A DNA stretch of 64,000 nt, taken from positions 186,001 through 250,000 of the forward strand of contig NZ_AAYC01000004.1 in NCBI RefSeq assembly GCF_000169455.1. Reading direction: 5' to 3'. Shown one piece after another: positions 34,165-46,590 of the stretch. The translations under genes were made by a program, and so were the position numbers. Within the stretch, counting starts at the first letter, position 1. Every line of letters starts with the position of its first letter. This DNA comes from Roseobacter sp. SK209-2-6. GTDB taxonomy: Bacteria > Pseudomonadota > Alphaproteobacteria > Rhodobacterales > Rhodobacteraceae. The notes under the pieces are model-generated. The model saw only the letters and a list, made by a program, of their open reading frames with translations. It was not told where the DNA came from and made no database searches.

Positions 34165-35757
34165 ATGCCCACGGCCACAGAACTACCGATCAATACCTCT
34201 GTCTCAGCGGAGCAAATGGCTGAGGCGATGTTTGGCAATGGGATCTCCATTGTGAACGCGACCTATACGGGCGCGACCAATGCTTCGGGCATTTATTCCA
34301 ATGGGGACAGTACTGCGGATGCGATCACGCCCTCCGATACCGGGGTCATCCTCTCTACTGGGGATGCGCGGGATGTGACCAACAGCAGCGGCAGTTCAAA
34401 CACGAACGTTGCGGCCAACACATCTACCAACAATCATACTGCTGGTGATTCCGACCTGACAGGCATTGCAGGGGCTGCGACCTATGACGCGGCTGTTATT
34501 GAAGCGGATTTCATTCCGGATGGTTCTACCCTGACAATGCAGTTTGTCTTTTCCTCGGAAGAGTACCTCGAATATGTGAACGCGGGTTTCAACGATGCTG
34601 TTGGTGTTTGGGTCAATGGGGTCCAAGCAGAGATGACGATTGGAACGGGCGATATTTCAATCGACAACATCAATACAGAATCGAACGAGAATCTCTATGT
34701 TGACAACCCACGAACGGGTGATTCTTTTAACACCGAGATGGATGGTTTTACCGTTACTCTGACGCTTACCGCGCCGGTGAACCCTGGTGTTGTGAACAGC
34801 ATCAAGATCGGGATCGCGGATTCCGGTGACCGGATCTACGATTCGAATTTGTTGATCGCGGGCGATTCCATTCAAACGGCCCTTGTTGCTGCAGACGATG
34901 AAGTCACAGTTTTAGAAGGTGATGAAGCCGTCCTGGATGTGCTCGCGAACGATGAACATGGTGATGGGGCAACCCTGACCATCACCCATATCAACAACCA
35001 ACCGGTTGTGGTTGGATCTACCGTGACCCTGGCAGGTGGTGAAGAGATCACGCTGAATGCGGATGGAACCTTTACGGTTGCCGGTCAGCCCGATGTCGAT
35101 GTGGATGAAGAGACAGTCTTCTCTTATACCGTTGCGGATGATCAGGGGAATACGGACACCGCCTTTGTCGAAATGACAACGGTGCCTTGCTTTGTTGCAG
35201 GCACTCTGATCGAGACCAGCCAAGGCCCACATTTGGTAGAAGCCCTGGAGCCGGGTGTGTTGATCCGAACCCGGGACAATGGCATGCAGCCTCTGCGCTG
35301 GATTGGGAAAAGCACCCGACGGGCCAAGGGGGTGACTGCGCCGGTGCATTTCAAGGCCGGTGCGCTGGGAGATCACCAAGCACTGGAGCTTTCCCCTAAT
35401 CACCGGGTGCTTTTGACCAGTGAATGGGCTGGCGTGCTCTTTGGTGCAACCGAGGTTCTGGTGAAAGCCAAGGATCTTATCAATGATCATAGCATCCGGC
35501 GCCGCGAAGACGGGGGCTCGGTAACCTATTGTCATCTGCTGTTCGACCAACATGAGATCATATGCGGCAACGGGCTGGAAAGCGAAAGCTACCATCCGGG
35601 AGATGAGACCCTGGATGCCTTTGACCAGGAAACACGCGCGGAAATCCTCTCCCTGATGGAGAGTGATCCCGATAGCTATGGCGCCTGCGTGCGTAGATCT
35701 CTGCGGTCCTATGAGGCGAGAGCTTTGCTGCAACAAAGCAGCAACGAAGCTGTTTAG
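34165..35757 (+). CDS. Hint-domain protein with choice-of-anchor-like and Ig-like N-terminal parts
   Basis: 530 residues. ATG 34165 is chosen since GGAGA stands about 9 bases upstream. No signal peptide is seen at the N-terminus. Residues 1-240 are Asp/Thr/Asn-rich beta-type sequence with FVFSSEEYLEYVNAGFNDAV and GVWVNGV, typical of choice-of-anchor L domains. An Ig/cadherin-like segment (about 240-335, LEGDEAVLDVLANDE; FTVAGQPDVDVDEETVFSY) follows. A Hint (hedgehog/intein) domain begins at Cys342 (PCFVAGTLIETSQG) with His413 in the SPNHRVLL block. Such Hint domains can cleave the chain at the Cys. Likely exported or surface protein; partner unknown. Confidence 0.85.
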   Translation: MPTATELPINTSVSAEQMAEAMFGNGISIVNATYTGATNASGIYSNGDSTADAITPSDTGVILSTGDARDVTNSSGSSNTNVAANTSTNNHTAGDSDLTGIAGAATYDAAVIEADFIPDGSTLTMQFVFSSEEYLEYVNAGFNDAVGVWVNGVQAEMTIGTGDISIDNINTESNENLYVDNPRTGDSFNTEMDGFTVTLTLTAPVNPGVVNSIKIGIADSGDRIYDSNLLIAGDSIQTALVAADDEVTVLEGDEAVLDVLANDEHGDGATLTITHINNQPVVVGSTVTLAGGEEITLNADGTFTVAGQPDVDVDEETVFSYTVADDQGNTDTAFVEMTTVPCFVAGTLIETSQGPHLVEALEPGVLIRTRDNGMQPLRWIGKSTRRAKGVTAPVHFKAGALGDHQALELSPNHRVLLTSEWAGVLFGATEVLVKAKDLINDHSIRRREDGGSVTYCHLLFDQHEIICGNGLESESYHPGDETLDAFDQETRAEILSLMESDPDSYGACVRRSLRSYEARALLQQSSNEAV

Positions 35758-35850
35758 GGGGTTTGCCCCATCTGGAAATGCTTGGCTTCCACCGCTGTCG
35801 CGGATAGCCCTCAACCTGGTTGAAACTTGACCGGGTAAAGAGGGGGCCAG

Positions 35851-36396
35851 ATGAAACGCTTTTCCCTGCAGGAAATCCCTGCGCAGCCCTGGAAGAATGG
35901 TGGCGGCACCACCCGTGAGCTGGCTCTGAGCGAATGCCAGGGGCAAACACGCTGGCGCATTAGCCTTGCTGATATCAATCAGGACGGTGCGTTTTCCTCT
36001 TTCCCGGGCCTTGCTCGTATCCATTGTATTGTGGAGGGGGCGGGTTTGGTGCTTTCCAACTCAACAGTAAAATTGGCCGCGCGCCCGCTGGATCCACTTG
36101 TCTTTTCTGGTGATCTGGCACTGTCGGCACAGCTGAATGAGGGGGCCTGTCGCGCCTTTAACCTGATTTATGACCCCGCATTTTGTCAGGCTGAAATGCG
36201 CGTATTGCACCCCAAAGCGGGTTTTGGCGGTCACGGGGAAAGCGTGATCTTTCTTCTCATGGGGGAATTAGCTGTCCAAACAGGTGCTGGTGAGCTGCGG
36301 CTCCGCGCAGGGGATGGACTGGTAACAAAGGATCTGTCGCCGGGCCATATCCCCGAAGGAGCCCTCGTGATCGAGACCCTGTTGAGTGAGCCTTGA
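35851..36396 (+). CDS. HutD family protein
   Basis: 181 residues with the HutD start SLQEIPAQPWKNGGGTTREL and a double-stranded beta-helix (cupin-like) build. HutD is linked with histidine use in other bacteria, perhaps as a governor of the pathway, but no hut genes are present here. The gene stands alone 93 bases after the Hint-domain gene and ends at a strong terminator. Confidence 0.85.
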   Translation: MKRFSLQEIPAQPWKNGGGTTRELALSECQGQTRWRISLADINQDGAFSSFPGLARIHCIVEGAGLVLSNSTVKLAARPLDPLVFSGDLALSAQLNEGACRAFNLIYDPAFCQAEMRVLHPKAGFGGHGESVIFLLMGELAVQTGAGELRLRAGDGLVTKDLSPGHIPEGALVIETLLSEP

Positions 36397-36408
36397 GACT
36401 AGGCGGAA

Positions 36409-36439
36409 AAAAACGCGCCCCGGATTGAGGCGCGTTTTT
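36409..36439. terminator. Bidirectional terminator between hutD-like gene and dapD
   Basis: AAAAACGCGCC (36409-36419) and its exact inverse complement (36429-36439) flank a 9-base loop, giving A and T runs on both strands for the two convergent genes. Confidence 0.9.
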
Positions 36440-36460
36440 GATTTCAAAATGGATGGTAAA

Positions 36461-37288
36461 TCAGTCGCGCAGCAGTTCGTTGATGCCAGTCTTGGAACGG
36501 GTCTTGGCGTCCACCCGCTTCACGATCACCGCGCAGTAGAGGCTGATGTTGTTCTTTGAGGGCATGGAGCCTGCGACAACCACCGAATAGGGCGGCACTT
36601 CGCCATACATCACTTCGCCGGTCTCGCGGTCGACGATCTTGGTGGATTGGCCGATAAAGACGCCCATTCCCAGGACTGAGCCTTCGCGTACGATGCAGCC
36701 TTCGACCACCTCGGAACGGGCTCCGATAAAGCAGTTGTCTTCGATGATGGTGGGGCCGGCCTGCATCGGTTCTAGCACGCCGCCGATTCCAACACCGCCG
36801 GACAGGTGCACGTTTTTGCCGATCTGGGCGCAGGAGCCTACGGTGGCCCAGCCGTCAACCATCGAGCCTTCGTCAACATAGGCGCCGATGTTCACGAAGG
36901 ACGGCATGAGCACCACACCTGGCGCGATGTAAGCGGACTGGCGCACGATCGAACCGGGCACGGCGCGGAAACCGGCGGCCTTCCACTCATTGTCGCCCCA
37001 GCCCTGCCACTTCGACGGGACCTTGTCCCACCAGCTGCTATTGCCGTTCGAGCCTTCGATCATTGCCATGTCGTTCAGGCGGAAAGACAGTAGCACTGCT
37101 TTCTTGGCCCATTGGTTCACGTGCCAATCGCCGTTTTCCAGTTTTTCCGCGACGCGCAAAGACCCGGTGTCCAGCGCATTCAGGGTGTCTTCGATGGCTT
37201 CGCGCTGCTCACCGGTGGTGGCAGGGCTGATGGTGTCACGGGCCTCCCAGGCGGCCTCGATCGCGGTTTCCAGCTGTGCGTTGGACAT
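36461..37288 (-). CDS. dapD: Tetrahydrodipicolinate N-succinyltransferase
   Basis: 275 residues from ATG 37288 ([15 protein letters not shown]), which matches the family length; the frame is open to 37345 without a better start. DapD adds succinyl from succinyl-CoA in lysine/diaminopimelate synthesis. The N-terminal helical part is followed by the left-handed beta-helix of hexapeptide repeats (about 100-230: [40 protein letters not shown]), then [19 protein letters not shown] and the C-terminal [19 protein letters not shown]. Confidence 0.96.
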   Translation of the reverse strand: MSNAQLETAIEAAWEARDTISPATTGEQREAIEDTLNALDTGSLRVAEKLENGDWHVNQWAKKAVLLSFRLNDMAMIEGSNGNSSWWDKVPSKWQGWGDNEWKAAGFRAVPGSIVRQSAYIAPGVVLMPSFVNIGAYVDEGSMVDGWATVGSCAQIGKNVHLSGGVGIGGVLEPMQAGPTIIEDNCFIGARSEVVEGCIVREGSVLGMGVFIGQSTKIVDRETGEVMYGEVPPYSVVVAGSMPSKNNISLYCAVIVKRVDAKTRSKTGINELLRD

Positions 37289-37419
37289 GGGGGGTAACTC
37301 CGGCGTCAGTGTCGTGCAAAAGGATTCGGAGCTTTCTAGCGGCAATCTGCCCGCAGGTCATGTGTGTATTGCGGCCAATATGACGCTATGCCCGTCGTTT
37401 TGCCTTTCGTTTCGCCCTG

Positions 37420-38019
37420 TCAGCGCACCCGGCGCAGGTGGCGGCGCAGGATTTCGCAGGCGGCGGTGGCATCGCGGTTCCCCATGGCCTCGACAATTGC
37501 GGCATGATCCTGATCGGCACGGGGACGCCATTGGTGCTGCCAATTGGCAAAGAGATGCCGAGCAGAAGCAATGTGCAGATCATCGATGGAGGCCAGGAGC
37601 CGCGGCATCTCGCAGGGAGTTAGGATCACCCGATGAAAGGCGCGGTTCAACCGCTCCCAATCGGCCATGCTGTCTGCCTCATCGCAGGCGATCCGCGCGT
37701 CATCCGCCGCCCTGACGTCGCGATCCGAAAAGCGTGGGAAGGCGTGTGTCAGGGCAAGGATCTCTAGTGCCACGCGCATTTCGATCACTTCGCGGATCTC
37801 TGCGGGGTTGAGGGCGCTTACCCTTGTGCCACGTCGAGGTTCTGATCTGGCCAGCCCATGTGCTTCCAGCCGCAAGAGAGCCTCGCGGACGGGGACATGA
37901 CTGGTGTCGAACTCGCGCGCGATGTGGTCCTGCCGCAGTTTTTCACCTGCTTCTAGACGGCCTGTAACGATCTGCTCGCTCAGGGCTTGGTAGATGGTAT
38001 CCGCGATAGTGGCGTTCAT
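37420..38019 (-). CDS. GntR family regulator with FCD domain
   Basis: 199 residues from ATG 38019. The winged-helix domain (IYQALSEQIVTGRLEAGEKL with SHVPVREALLRLEAHGLA, residues 8-65) is followed by an FCD-type helical domain (about 75-199: EMRVALEILALTHAFPRFSD; LNRAFHRVILTPCEMPRLLA), with His residues suited to metal or ligand binding. It begins 38 bases after the end of the serine/threonine dehydratase gene on the same strand, so it probably shares its transcript and may control it. Confidence 0.85.
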   Translation of the reverse strand: MNATIADTIYQALSEQIVTGRLEAGEKLRQDHIAREFDTSHVPVREALLRLEAHGLARSEPRRGTRVSALNPAEIREVIEMRVALEILALTHAFPRFSDRDVRAADDARIACDEADSMADWERLNRAFHRVILTPCEMPRLLASIDDLHIASARHLFANWQHQWRPRADQDHAAIVEAMGNRDATAACEILRRHLRRVR

Positions 38020-38057
38020 GGGCTCTCGATAGGGGGGCGGCGCCCCTCTGGCAAGAG

Positions 38058-38978
38058 TCAGGCCAAAGGATCCGGGGCAATGTTGCCGCCGCAAAGCAGG
38101 ACGGCAACGCGTTCGCCCTCTGCCGGGCGGTAGGCGCCGGAAGTCAATGCCGCCAGGGCGGTGGCCCCTGCGGGTTCCACCAGCAGGCGGCGCTCCCGCC
38201 ATAGCGCTGCTTGAGCGCTGGTGATGGCAGCATCGCTTACGGTGAGCGAAGTGATGTCCTGTTCTCGGGCGTGATCAAAACAGATTTGCCCGATGCGTTT
38301 TGCCCCCAGCGCATTTGCGGCCACGCCGGAGACCTCCACATCCACCGGCGAACCTTCCTTCAGTGCGGCATGCAGTGCGCAGGAGGTTTCCGGCTCCACC
38401 GCGATGATCTTTTTTGCGCGCTGGAACCAGGCTAGCGCGCCTGCGACCAGCCCACCGCCGCCCACGGCAATCATCAGCGTATCCGCCTCTAGGCCCTGGG
38501 CTTGCCATTCGGCAAAACATGTACCTTGCCCCGCGACTGTGGCCGGGGCGTCATAGGCATGAACCTGCATCGCGCCGGTCTCTGCCTCATAGGCCTGTGC
38601 CTGCTCCATGGCATTGGCATAGGCGCCGGGCACAACCTGCAGATCGGCGCCGCTGTTCCGGATCAAGGAGATTTTTGCAGGGCCCGCCATTTCTGGCACA
38701 TAAATTCGTGCGCGATGCCCAAGCTGATGCGCCGCATAGGCCACGGCTGCCCCATGGTTACCTCCAGATGCGGCAACCAATCCCGCCTCTGGCACATCAT
38801 GGCTCAGCAGGGTGTTGAAGGCACCGCGCGCTTTGAAACTACCCGTGTGCTGCACCTGTTCGAGCTTTAGCTGGATTGGGAAATCTAGGCCAAAACCTGT
38901 ACAGCTCAGCACGGGTGTTTTCTGGATATGGCTTGAAATACGCTCACTGGCTTTTGTGATTTCTGTGTTCCAGTCCAT
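38058..38978 (-). CDS. Threonine/serine dehydratase-like PLP enzyme
   Basis: 306 residues from ATG 38978, which has GGAG seven bases upstream. Fold-type II PLP enzyme: TGSFKARGAFNTLLS holds the PLP-binding Lys (near residue 50), ASGGNHGAAVAYAAHQLG the substrate loop, and AVGGGGLVAGAL the phosphate-binding Gly loop. It lacks the C-terminal ACT-like regulatory domain of biosynthetic IlvA, so it is a short catabolic type that deaminates threonine, serine or a related hydroxy amino acid. It forms a likely operon with a GntR regulator. Confidence 0.87.
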   Translation of the reverse strand: MDWNTEITKASERISSHIQKTPVLSCTGFGLDFPIQLKLEQVQHTGSFKARGAFNTLLSHDVPEAGLVAASGGNHGAAVAYAAHQLGHRARIYVPEMAGPAKISLIRNSGADLQVVPGAYANAMEQAQAYEAETGAMQVHAYDAPATVAGQGTCFAEWQAQGLEADTLMIAVGGGGLVAGALAWFQRAKKIIAVEPETSCALHAALKEGSPVDVEVSGVAANALGAKRIGQICFDHAREQDITSLTVSDAAITSAQAALWRERRLLVEPAGATALAALTSGAYRPAEGERVAVLLCGGNIAPDPLA

Positions 38979-39176
38979 GGTATTCTCCGCCAATTGCTGT
39001 CTGTCCGCTTTGGGGGCGACCTTAGACGAGGGGGTATGAGGTGCAAGCCCTGGCGCCGCGTTACAAATCAGCGGGCTTGCAAGTTTCTTGACGCAGCAGA
39101 GAAGCAAGGCTGGTGTCCAGCCCCGTGCCGAGGTTAAGCTGAGGATCCGATTTTAGCCAAGGATTGCAAACCGCCC

Positions 39177-40022
39177 ATGACTGATGACCGCCACAGCCGC
39201 TTCCCCGATGCTCATTCTGATCGAAGCCGCGCAGAACATGTTCCTCAGACACCGCAATCGGCCTCTCCTGCCTACCGACTGGCTTTTGCGGATGAGGATT
39301 TCCTGTGCCGGGAGGAATTGCGTCCGGTGCGTCTGCAGCTGGAGCTGCTAAAGCCGCAACTGCTGCTGGACGAGCAGGGTATTGAAAGCACCATCGTGAT
39401 GTTCGGCGGCGCACGGATCCCAAGCCCTGCTAACAAGGACAAGGCCCGCACGCAGACTTTGGCGGATCTCTCGCATTTTTACGATGAGGCGCGGGAATTT
39501 GCGCGGATGATGACTGCGCAGTCCATGACCGAGGGCGGGCGCAAGAATGTCATCGTGACTGGCGGCGGCCCCGGCGTCATGGAGGCCGGCAACCGTGGCG
39601 CAGAGGATGCGGGCGGGCGTTCCGTTGGGCTGTCTATTGTGCTGCCGCACGAGCAGGCGCCAAATGGGTATGTGACGCCTGAGCTCAGCTTCAATTTCCA
39701 CTATTTTGCGATCCGCAAGATGCATTTCCTGATGCGCGCGGCTGCCATCACCGTCTTCCCTGGCGGATTTGGCACGCTGGATGAGCTGTTTGAAACTCTG
39801 ACGCTGATTCAAACCGGCCGGATGGAGCGGGTTCCGTTTATTCTGTTCGGGCGGGAATTCTGGGAGAAGATCATTAACTGGGAGGCGCTGGCCGATGCGG
39901 GCACCATCTCGGAGCAGGATCTGGATCTGTTCAAATTCGTCGAAACCGCTGAAGAGGCGGCCCAGATCATCAACGAATGGGTGCCTGAACCACCGCGCGA
40001 CAGCCTGCCTGGCCGGGAGTGA
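39177..40022 (+). CDS. LOG family protein (TIGR00730, nucleotide 5'-monophosphate phosphoribohydrolase-like)
   Basis: 281 residues with a Rossmann fold. VIVTGGGPGVMEAGNRGAED and the hallmark FPGGFGTLDELFETLTLIQT (near residues 194-213) identify the lysine-decarboxylase-like LOG family. Members release the base from nucleoside 5'-monophosphates such as cytokinin riboside monophosphate. An N-terminal extension of about 60 residues precedes the core and marks the longer LOG subgroup. Stands alone on the plus strand. Confidence 0.87.
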   Translation: MTDDRHSRFPDAHSDRSRAEHVPQTPQSASPAYRLAFADEDFLCREELRPVRLQLELLKPQLLLDEQGIESTIVMFGGARIPSPANKDKARTQTLADLSHFYDEAREFARMMTAQSMTEGGRKNVIVTGGGPGVMEAGNRGAEDAGGRSVGLSIVLPHEQAPNGYVTPELSFNFHYFAIRKMHFLMRAAAITVFPGGFGTLDELFETLTLIQTGRMERVPFILFGREFWEKIINWEALADAGTISEQDLDLFKFVETAEEAAQIINEWVPEPPRDSLPGRE

Positions 40023-40095
40023 TAGGTACAGGTTACTGCGCTTCCCAGAACTGTGGGTGTGGGTGGAAGATCGGGAAGCGCAGGGTTTTTGGATC

Positions 40096-40314
40096 TTAGG
40101 CGAACTCGGCTGGGAGAACGCCAATCTCGGTGCCTTGTGGGAGGCGCGTCAGAATCTGCTCACCCGCAACCCGTTTGATTGCCAGGCCATAGCCCCGTAG
40201 GCGGAATTGCCACTCTCGTGGGCTGAGGGCCTTTTCCCGTTCGTCCCGGATAAGATCCAGAACACTGGGCTCCAGAGCGCTTGGGCGTGCGGTGTTGTCT
40301 GCGTTTGGTGACAT
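40096..40314 (-). CDS. Small hypothetical protein
   Basis: 72 residues. ATG 40314 has GAGGAAC seven bases upstream. It contains LSPREWQFRLRGYGLAIKRV and then GTEIGVLPAEFA, with balanced charge and no membrane segment. The pattern resembles small conserved proteins of Rhodobacteraceae, but no function is known. It lies alone between the LOG gene (convergent) and the rlmN terminator. Confidence 0.6.
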   Translation of the reverse strand: MSPNADNTARPSALEPSVLDLIRDEREKALSPREWQFRLRGYGLAIKRVAGEQILTRLPQGTEIGVLPAEFA

Positions 40315-40433
40315 GCTCGTTCCTCGTGAGAATCTTTTTGATTGTCTATGGAATCGAGACTGATTGTTTCTCGTGGCGGGATTTTATCCGGTTTGAGGAA
40401 AATTTGTGGCAGATGCCAGTTGTTCACATGCCA

Positions 40434-40466
40434 AAGAAAAGCCCCGCGCGGGTGGCGCGTGGGGCT
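40434..40466 (-). terminator. Terminator of rlmN
   Basis: AGCCCCGCGCG (40440-40450) pairs with CGCGTGGGGCT (40456-40466) with one G-T pair and a 5-base loop. The minus strand then reads TTTTCTTT. Confidence 0.88.
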
Positions 40467-40491
40467 CATTCAAAACGGTATTTTGGTTGCC

Positions 40492-41682
40492 TCAGGATTT
40501 AAGCCCAGCTTCTGCTTCAATCTGCTTGCGGCTTTTGCGGGCGCGCTCGGTGGCGGATTTCAACTGGCCGCAGGCGGCCATGATGTCATCGCCCCGGGTT
40601 TTGCGGATCGGCGAGGCATAGCCTGCCTGGTAGATGATATTGGCAAAGGCGCGGATCCGGTTGTTCGAAGAGCGCTGATATGGGCTGCCCGGCCATTCGT
40701 TGAAGGGGATCAGATTGATCTTGGCCGGGATATTGTAGCGTTTGATGTGCTCGATCAGACGGTGCGCGTCCTCATCGCTGTCATTCACATCCTTCAGCAT
40801 CACATATTCAAAGGTGATCCGTTCAGAGTTCGAAGCCTTGGGGTAGTCCGCCAGCGCCTGCAAGAGCGCGTCGATGTTCCAGCGCTTGTTGATCGGCACC
40901 AGTACGTCGCGCACGTCGTTGGTGGTGGCGTGGAATGAGATCGCCAGAAGGCAGCCGATTTCCTGCGCGGTGCGGGCAATCTCGGGCACCACGCCCGAGG
41001 TAGAGAGCGTGATGCGGCGACGGCTGAGCTGGATGCCCTCCGGGTCCATGGCAATTTTCATCGCGTCGCGCACGTTTTCAAAGTTATACAGGGGCTCACC
41101 CATGCCCATCAGCACGATATTGGACAGAAGCCTGGTTTCGTCTTTGGGGGCGCCGGGGATGGGCCATTCTTCCAGATCATCGCGGGCCATCATCACCTGG
41201 CCGATGACCTCACCTGGGGTGAGGTTGCGCACCAGCTTTTGAGTGCCGGTGTGGCAGAAGGAACAGGTCAGGGTGCAGCCTACCTGGGAAGAGATGCAGA
41301 GCGTGCCGCGATCCTCCTCGGGGATATAGACCACCTCAACCTCATGGCCGCCAGCAATTCGCACCAGATATTTGCGCGTGCCATCGGTGGAGACCTGCTT
41401 GCTGACGACCTCCGGGATGCGGATTTCAAAATGCTCGTCCAGCTGGGCACGGTAGGCCTTGGCCAGGTTGGTCATATCCGCAAAGTCGCGCTTGCCCCAC
41501 TGATAGATCCATTGCCAGATCTGGCCAACCCGCATCTTGGCCTGCTTTTCCGGGGTGCCATGTTCTATCAGCACTTCGCGCATCTTGTCGCGTGTCAGGC
41601 CCACAAGGTTGATCTTGCCGCCCTCAGGCTCTTTGCGGGGCACTGTCAGGATGTCCGGGGTGATCGGCGCTTTGGCGGTCAT
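40492..41682 (-). CDS. rlmN: 23S rRNA/tRNA adenine-C2 methyltransferase RlmN
   Basis: 396 residues. A radical-SAM enzyme that methylates A2503 of 23S rRNA and A37 of some tRNAs. The radical-SAM motif [11 protein letters not shown] holds the CxxxCxxC iron-sulfur ligands (near residues 133-143). [20 protein letters not shown] is the N-terminal RlmN mark, and [13 protein letters not shown] the SAM-binding GEP motif. A C-terminal catalytic Cys lies in MAACGQL. Stands alone with its own terminator. Confidence 0.95.
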   Translation of the reverse strand: MTAKAPITPDILTVPRKEPEGGKINLVGLTRDKMREVLIEHGTPEKQAKMRVGQIWQWIYQWGKRDFADMTNLAKAYRAQLDEHFEIRIPEVVSKQVSTDGTRKYLVRIAGGHEVEVVYIPEEDRGTLCISSQVGCTLTCSFCHTGTQKLVRNLTPGEVIGQVMMARDDLEEWPIPGAPKDETRLLSNIVLMGMGEPLYNFENVRDAMKIAMDPEGIQLSRRRITLSTSGVVPEIARTAQEIGCLLAISFHATTNDVRDVLVPINKRWNIDALLQALADYPKASNSERITFEYVMLKDVNDSDEDAHRLIEHIKRYNIPAKINLIPFNEWPGSPYQRSSNNRIRAFANIIYQAGYASPIRKTRGDDIMAACGQLKSATERARKSRKQIEAEAGLKS

Positions 41683-41786
41683 GGCTGGTCGACTCGACTG
41701 TTGGAGGCTGGATGGGGCTCTATATAGGAGATTATCCAGAGATCAAAAGAAATCCTTTGAAATCGGCAATCCGTGCCCAGCACAGA

Positions 41787-41817
41787 CAAAAGAAAACCCC
41801 GGGCCTTGGCGCCGGGG
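41787..41817 (-). terminator. Terminator of the ialB-like gene
   Basis: CCCCGG (41797-41802) and CCGGGG (41812-41817) form a short GC stem with a 9-base loop. The minus strand continues TTTTCTTTTG. Confidence 0.75.
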
Positions 41818-41846
41818 CAATTCATTGATGAAGAGGGTGGCTTGCC

Positions 41847-42380
41847 TTACTGGGCGCAGCGTTTTTCCGCATCTTCGATTGCGGCGGTAAAGCCCAGCAA
41901 AGAGAAGGCGTCTTTGGTCTGGGTACCGCGGGCGGAGCGAGCGGTCAGTACGGCGCTGGCGCCGCGTTTCATGGCGGTTATAATCTTTGCATCATCCGCT
42001 GCGGTTGCGGGCCAGGCCCATTCGCCCTCGGTGAAGAGTTCAAACTCTGACTCACCGATTGCCATATTGACGGTTGAACCTGGTGCAAAGGGATAGCCGC
42101 CGGTAAATGTGACTTGCCCCTTGGCGCTGCTGTCGGGGCGGTAGAAAACAAAGAGCTGGATTGCGCTGCGTCGAACAGCGACAACCCGTCCGTCGCGAGT
42201 GTTGACGCTTTCCTTGGGTGCAGAGACTCCCCAGCATTCTTTCGGGCTATCACCCTGAAAGACGCTCCAGTCGACGTTAGCGCCAACCCGGTTGTCGGTT
42301 GTAGTCTGCTGCGCTGCTGCGGTTGTGGCCATAGCGGCCAGACACAGGCCCGCTACGATGCGGACGAGTTTCGATGCCAT
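41847..42380 (-). CDS. Invasion associated locus B (IalB) family protein
   Basis: 177 residues from ATG 42380. A signal peptide (1-22, ending ATTAAA) leads to a mature periplasmic protein with WSVFQGDSPKECWGVSAPKE and VRRSAIQLFVFYRPDSSAKG, plus a final Cys (EKRCAQ) that may form a disulphide with the first. The family is widespread in alphaproteobacteria; only the Bartonella members have a shown link to host-cell entry, so no virulence role should be read into it here. Confidence 0.82.
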   Translation of the reverse strand: MASKLVRIVAGLCLAAMATTAAAQQTTTDNRVGANVDWSVFQGDSPKECWGVSAPKESVNTRDGRVVAVRRSAIQLFVFYRPDSSAKGQVTFTGGYPFAPGSTVNMAIGESEFELFTEGEWAWPATAADDAKIITAMKRGASAVLTARSARGTQTKDAFSLLGFTAAIEDAEKRCAQ

Positions 42381-42552
42381 TTGTCCCGACTCCAAGACTG
42401 TCTTATACCTCAAATTGCCAGAGAGCGGGCGGCGTGAGACCGCCGTCTTTACCTGTTGCCCTCGCGTGCCTTACAGAAGCACACTAATGCGGCGAGCGCT
42501 ACGGGCGAAAGGGTGATTTGGCAGGAAATCGCCAAGAAAAGAGGCTGAAAAT

Positions 42553-43551
42553 ATGACAAAACCGGTTCCAATGGCTGAGATATGGCGCGGAGAGCTGCTT
42601 GAGAGCCTTCATCTGGGCCATGCGGTGGTCTGCGATGAAGCTGGGCAAATTGTGCGCAGCTGGGGCGATCCGAAGGCGGTGATCTATCCGCGCAGCTCGG
42701 CCAAGATGATCCAGGCCCTGCCACTGATCACTTCAGGGGCGGCAGCTAAATACGGCCTCAACTCAGAGCAATTGGCCTTGGCCTGTGCCTCGCACAATGG
42801 GGCGCATATCCATACGGATCGGGTCAACGCCTGGTTGGATCAGCTGGGGTTGGCGGATGCGGATTTTCGTTGCGGGCCGCAACTGCCGGACGATATTCCT
42901 GCCCGCAATGAGCTGATTAAAACCGACAGTAGCCCTTGTCAGGTGCATAACAACTGCTCGGGCAAGCATGCTGGGTTCTTGACGCTGTCTCAGTTCTTGG
43001 GCGCTGGGCCAGAATACATCGAAATGGGTCACCCGGTGCAGCAGGCCTGCCTTAGCGCCTTTGAGGAGGCGACCGGGGAAAACAGCCCTGGCTATGGGAT
43101 TGACGGTTGCTCGGCTCCGAACTTTGCAACCACCGTCCACGGGCTTGCGCGCGCTATGTCCTGGTTTGCCTCTGCCGGTGGGCGCAGCGACCGGGCCTCG
43201 CAGGCGGCAGCGCAATTGACATCCGCGATGGCCACCCACCCTGAACTTGTAGCCGGTGAAACCCGTGCCTGCACCAACCTGATGCGTGCCATGGGGGGTA
43301 AGGTTGCGATCAAAACCGGTGCCGAAGCCGTGTTCGTCGCGATCATTCCAGAGAAGAAGCTGGGTGTTGCCCTCAAGGTTGTGGATGGCGCAACCCGGGC
43401 AAGCGAATGTGCGATTGCCTCTATCCTTGTTGGTCTTGGGGTTCTGGAGGCGGATCATCCGGCCACCGGGAAATACATGAATGTACCAATACTGAACCGC
43501 CGCAAAGTCAACTGTGGATCCGTTCGTCCAAGTGCGGAACTTCTGTTCTGA
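42553..43551 (+). CDS. L-asparaginase (PF06089, rhizobial AnsA type)
   Basis: 332 residues. Asparaginases of this class hydrolyse asparagine to aspartate and ammonia and differ from the E. coli enzymes. Motifs seen are VIYPRSSAKMIQALPLITSG (near 46-65), ALACASHNGAHIHTDRV, VHNNCSGKHAGFLTLSQFLG (about 136-155, with the Cys and Lys of the active site region) and GYGIDGCSAPNFATTV. It is followed by a GC-rich hairpin and an insertion-sequence remnant. Confidence 0.88.
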   Translation: MTKPVPMAEIWRGELLESLHLGHAVVCDEAGQIVRSWGDPKAVIYPRSSAKMIQALPLITSGAAAKYGLNSEQLALACASHNGAHIHTDRVNAWLDQLGLADADFRCGPQLPDDIPARNELIKTDSSPCQVHNNCSGKHAGFLTLSQFLGAGPEYIEMGHPVQQACLSAFEEATGENSPGYGIDGCSAPNFATTVHGLARAMSWFASAGGRSDRASQAAAQLTSAMATHPELVAGETRACTNLMRAMGGKVAIKTGAEAVFVAIIPEKKLGVALKVVDGATRASECAIASILVGLGVLEADHPATGKYMNVPILNRRKVNCGSVRPSAELLF

Positions 43552-43559
43552 GCAACTGT

Positions 43560-43606
43560 CTCGCCGAGGGGGGGGGCGGGGCCTGTGGGAGTGCCCCCCT
43601 GGGCGA

Positions 43607-43607
<1 letters not shown>
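43560..43607 (+). repeat. GC-rich hairpin after the asparaginase gene
   Basis: CTCGCC (43560-43565) and GGGGGG pair with CCCCCC (43594-43599) and GGCGAG (43602-43607), with small internal mismatches. No T run follows, so termination is uncertain. Confidence 0.5.
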
Positions 43608-44056
<449 letters not shown>

Positions 44057-44088
44057 CCCCGCAGAGCTATGGGGATCCCTACAAGTTT

Positions 44089-46581
<2,493 letters not shown>

Positions 46582-46590
46582 TTAGCGGAT

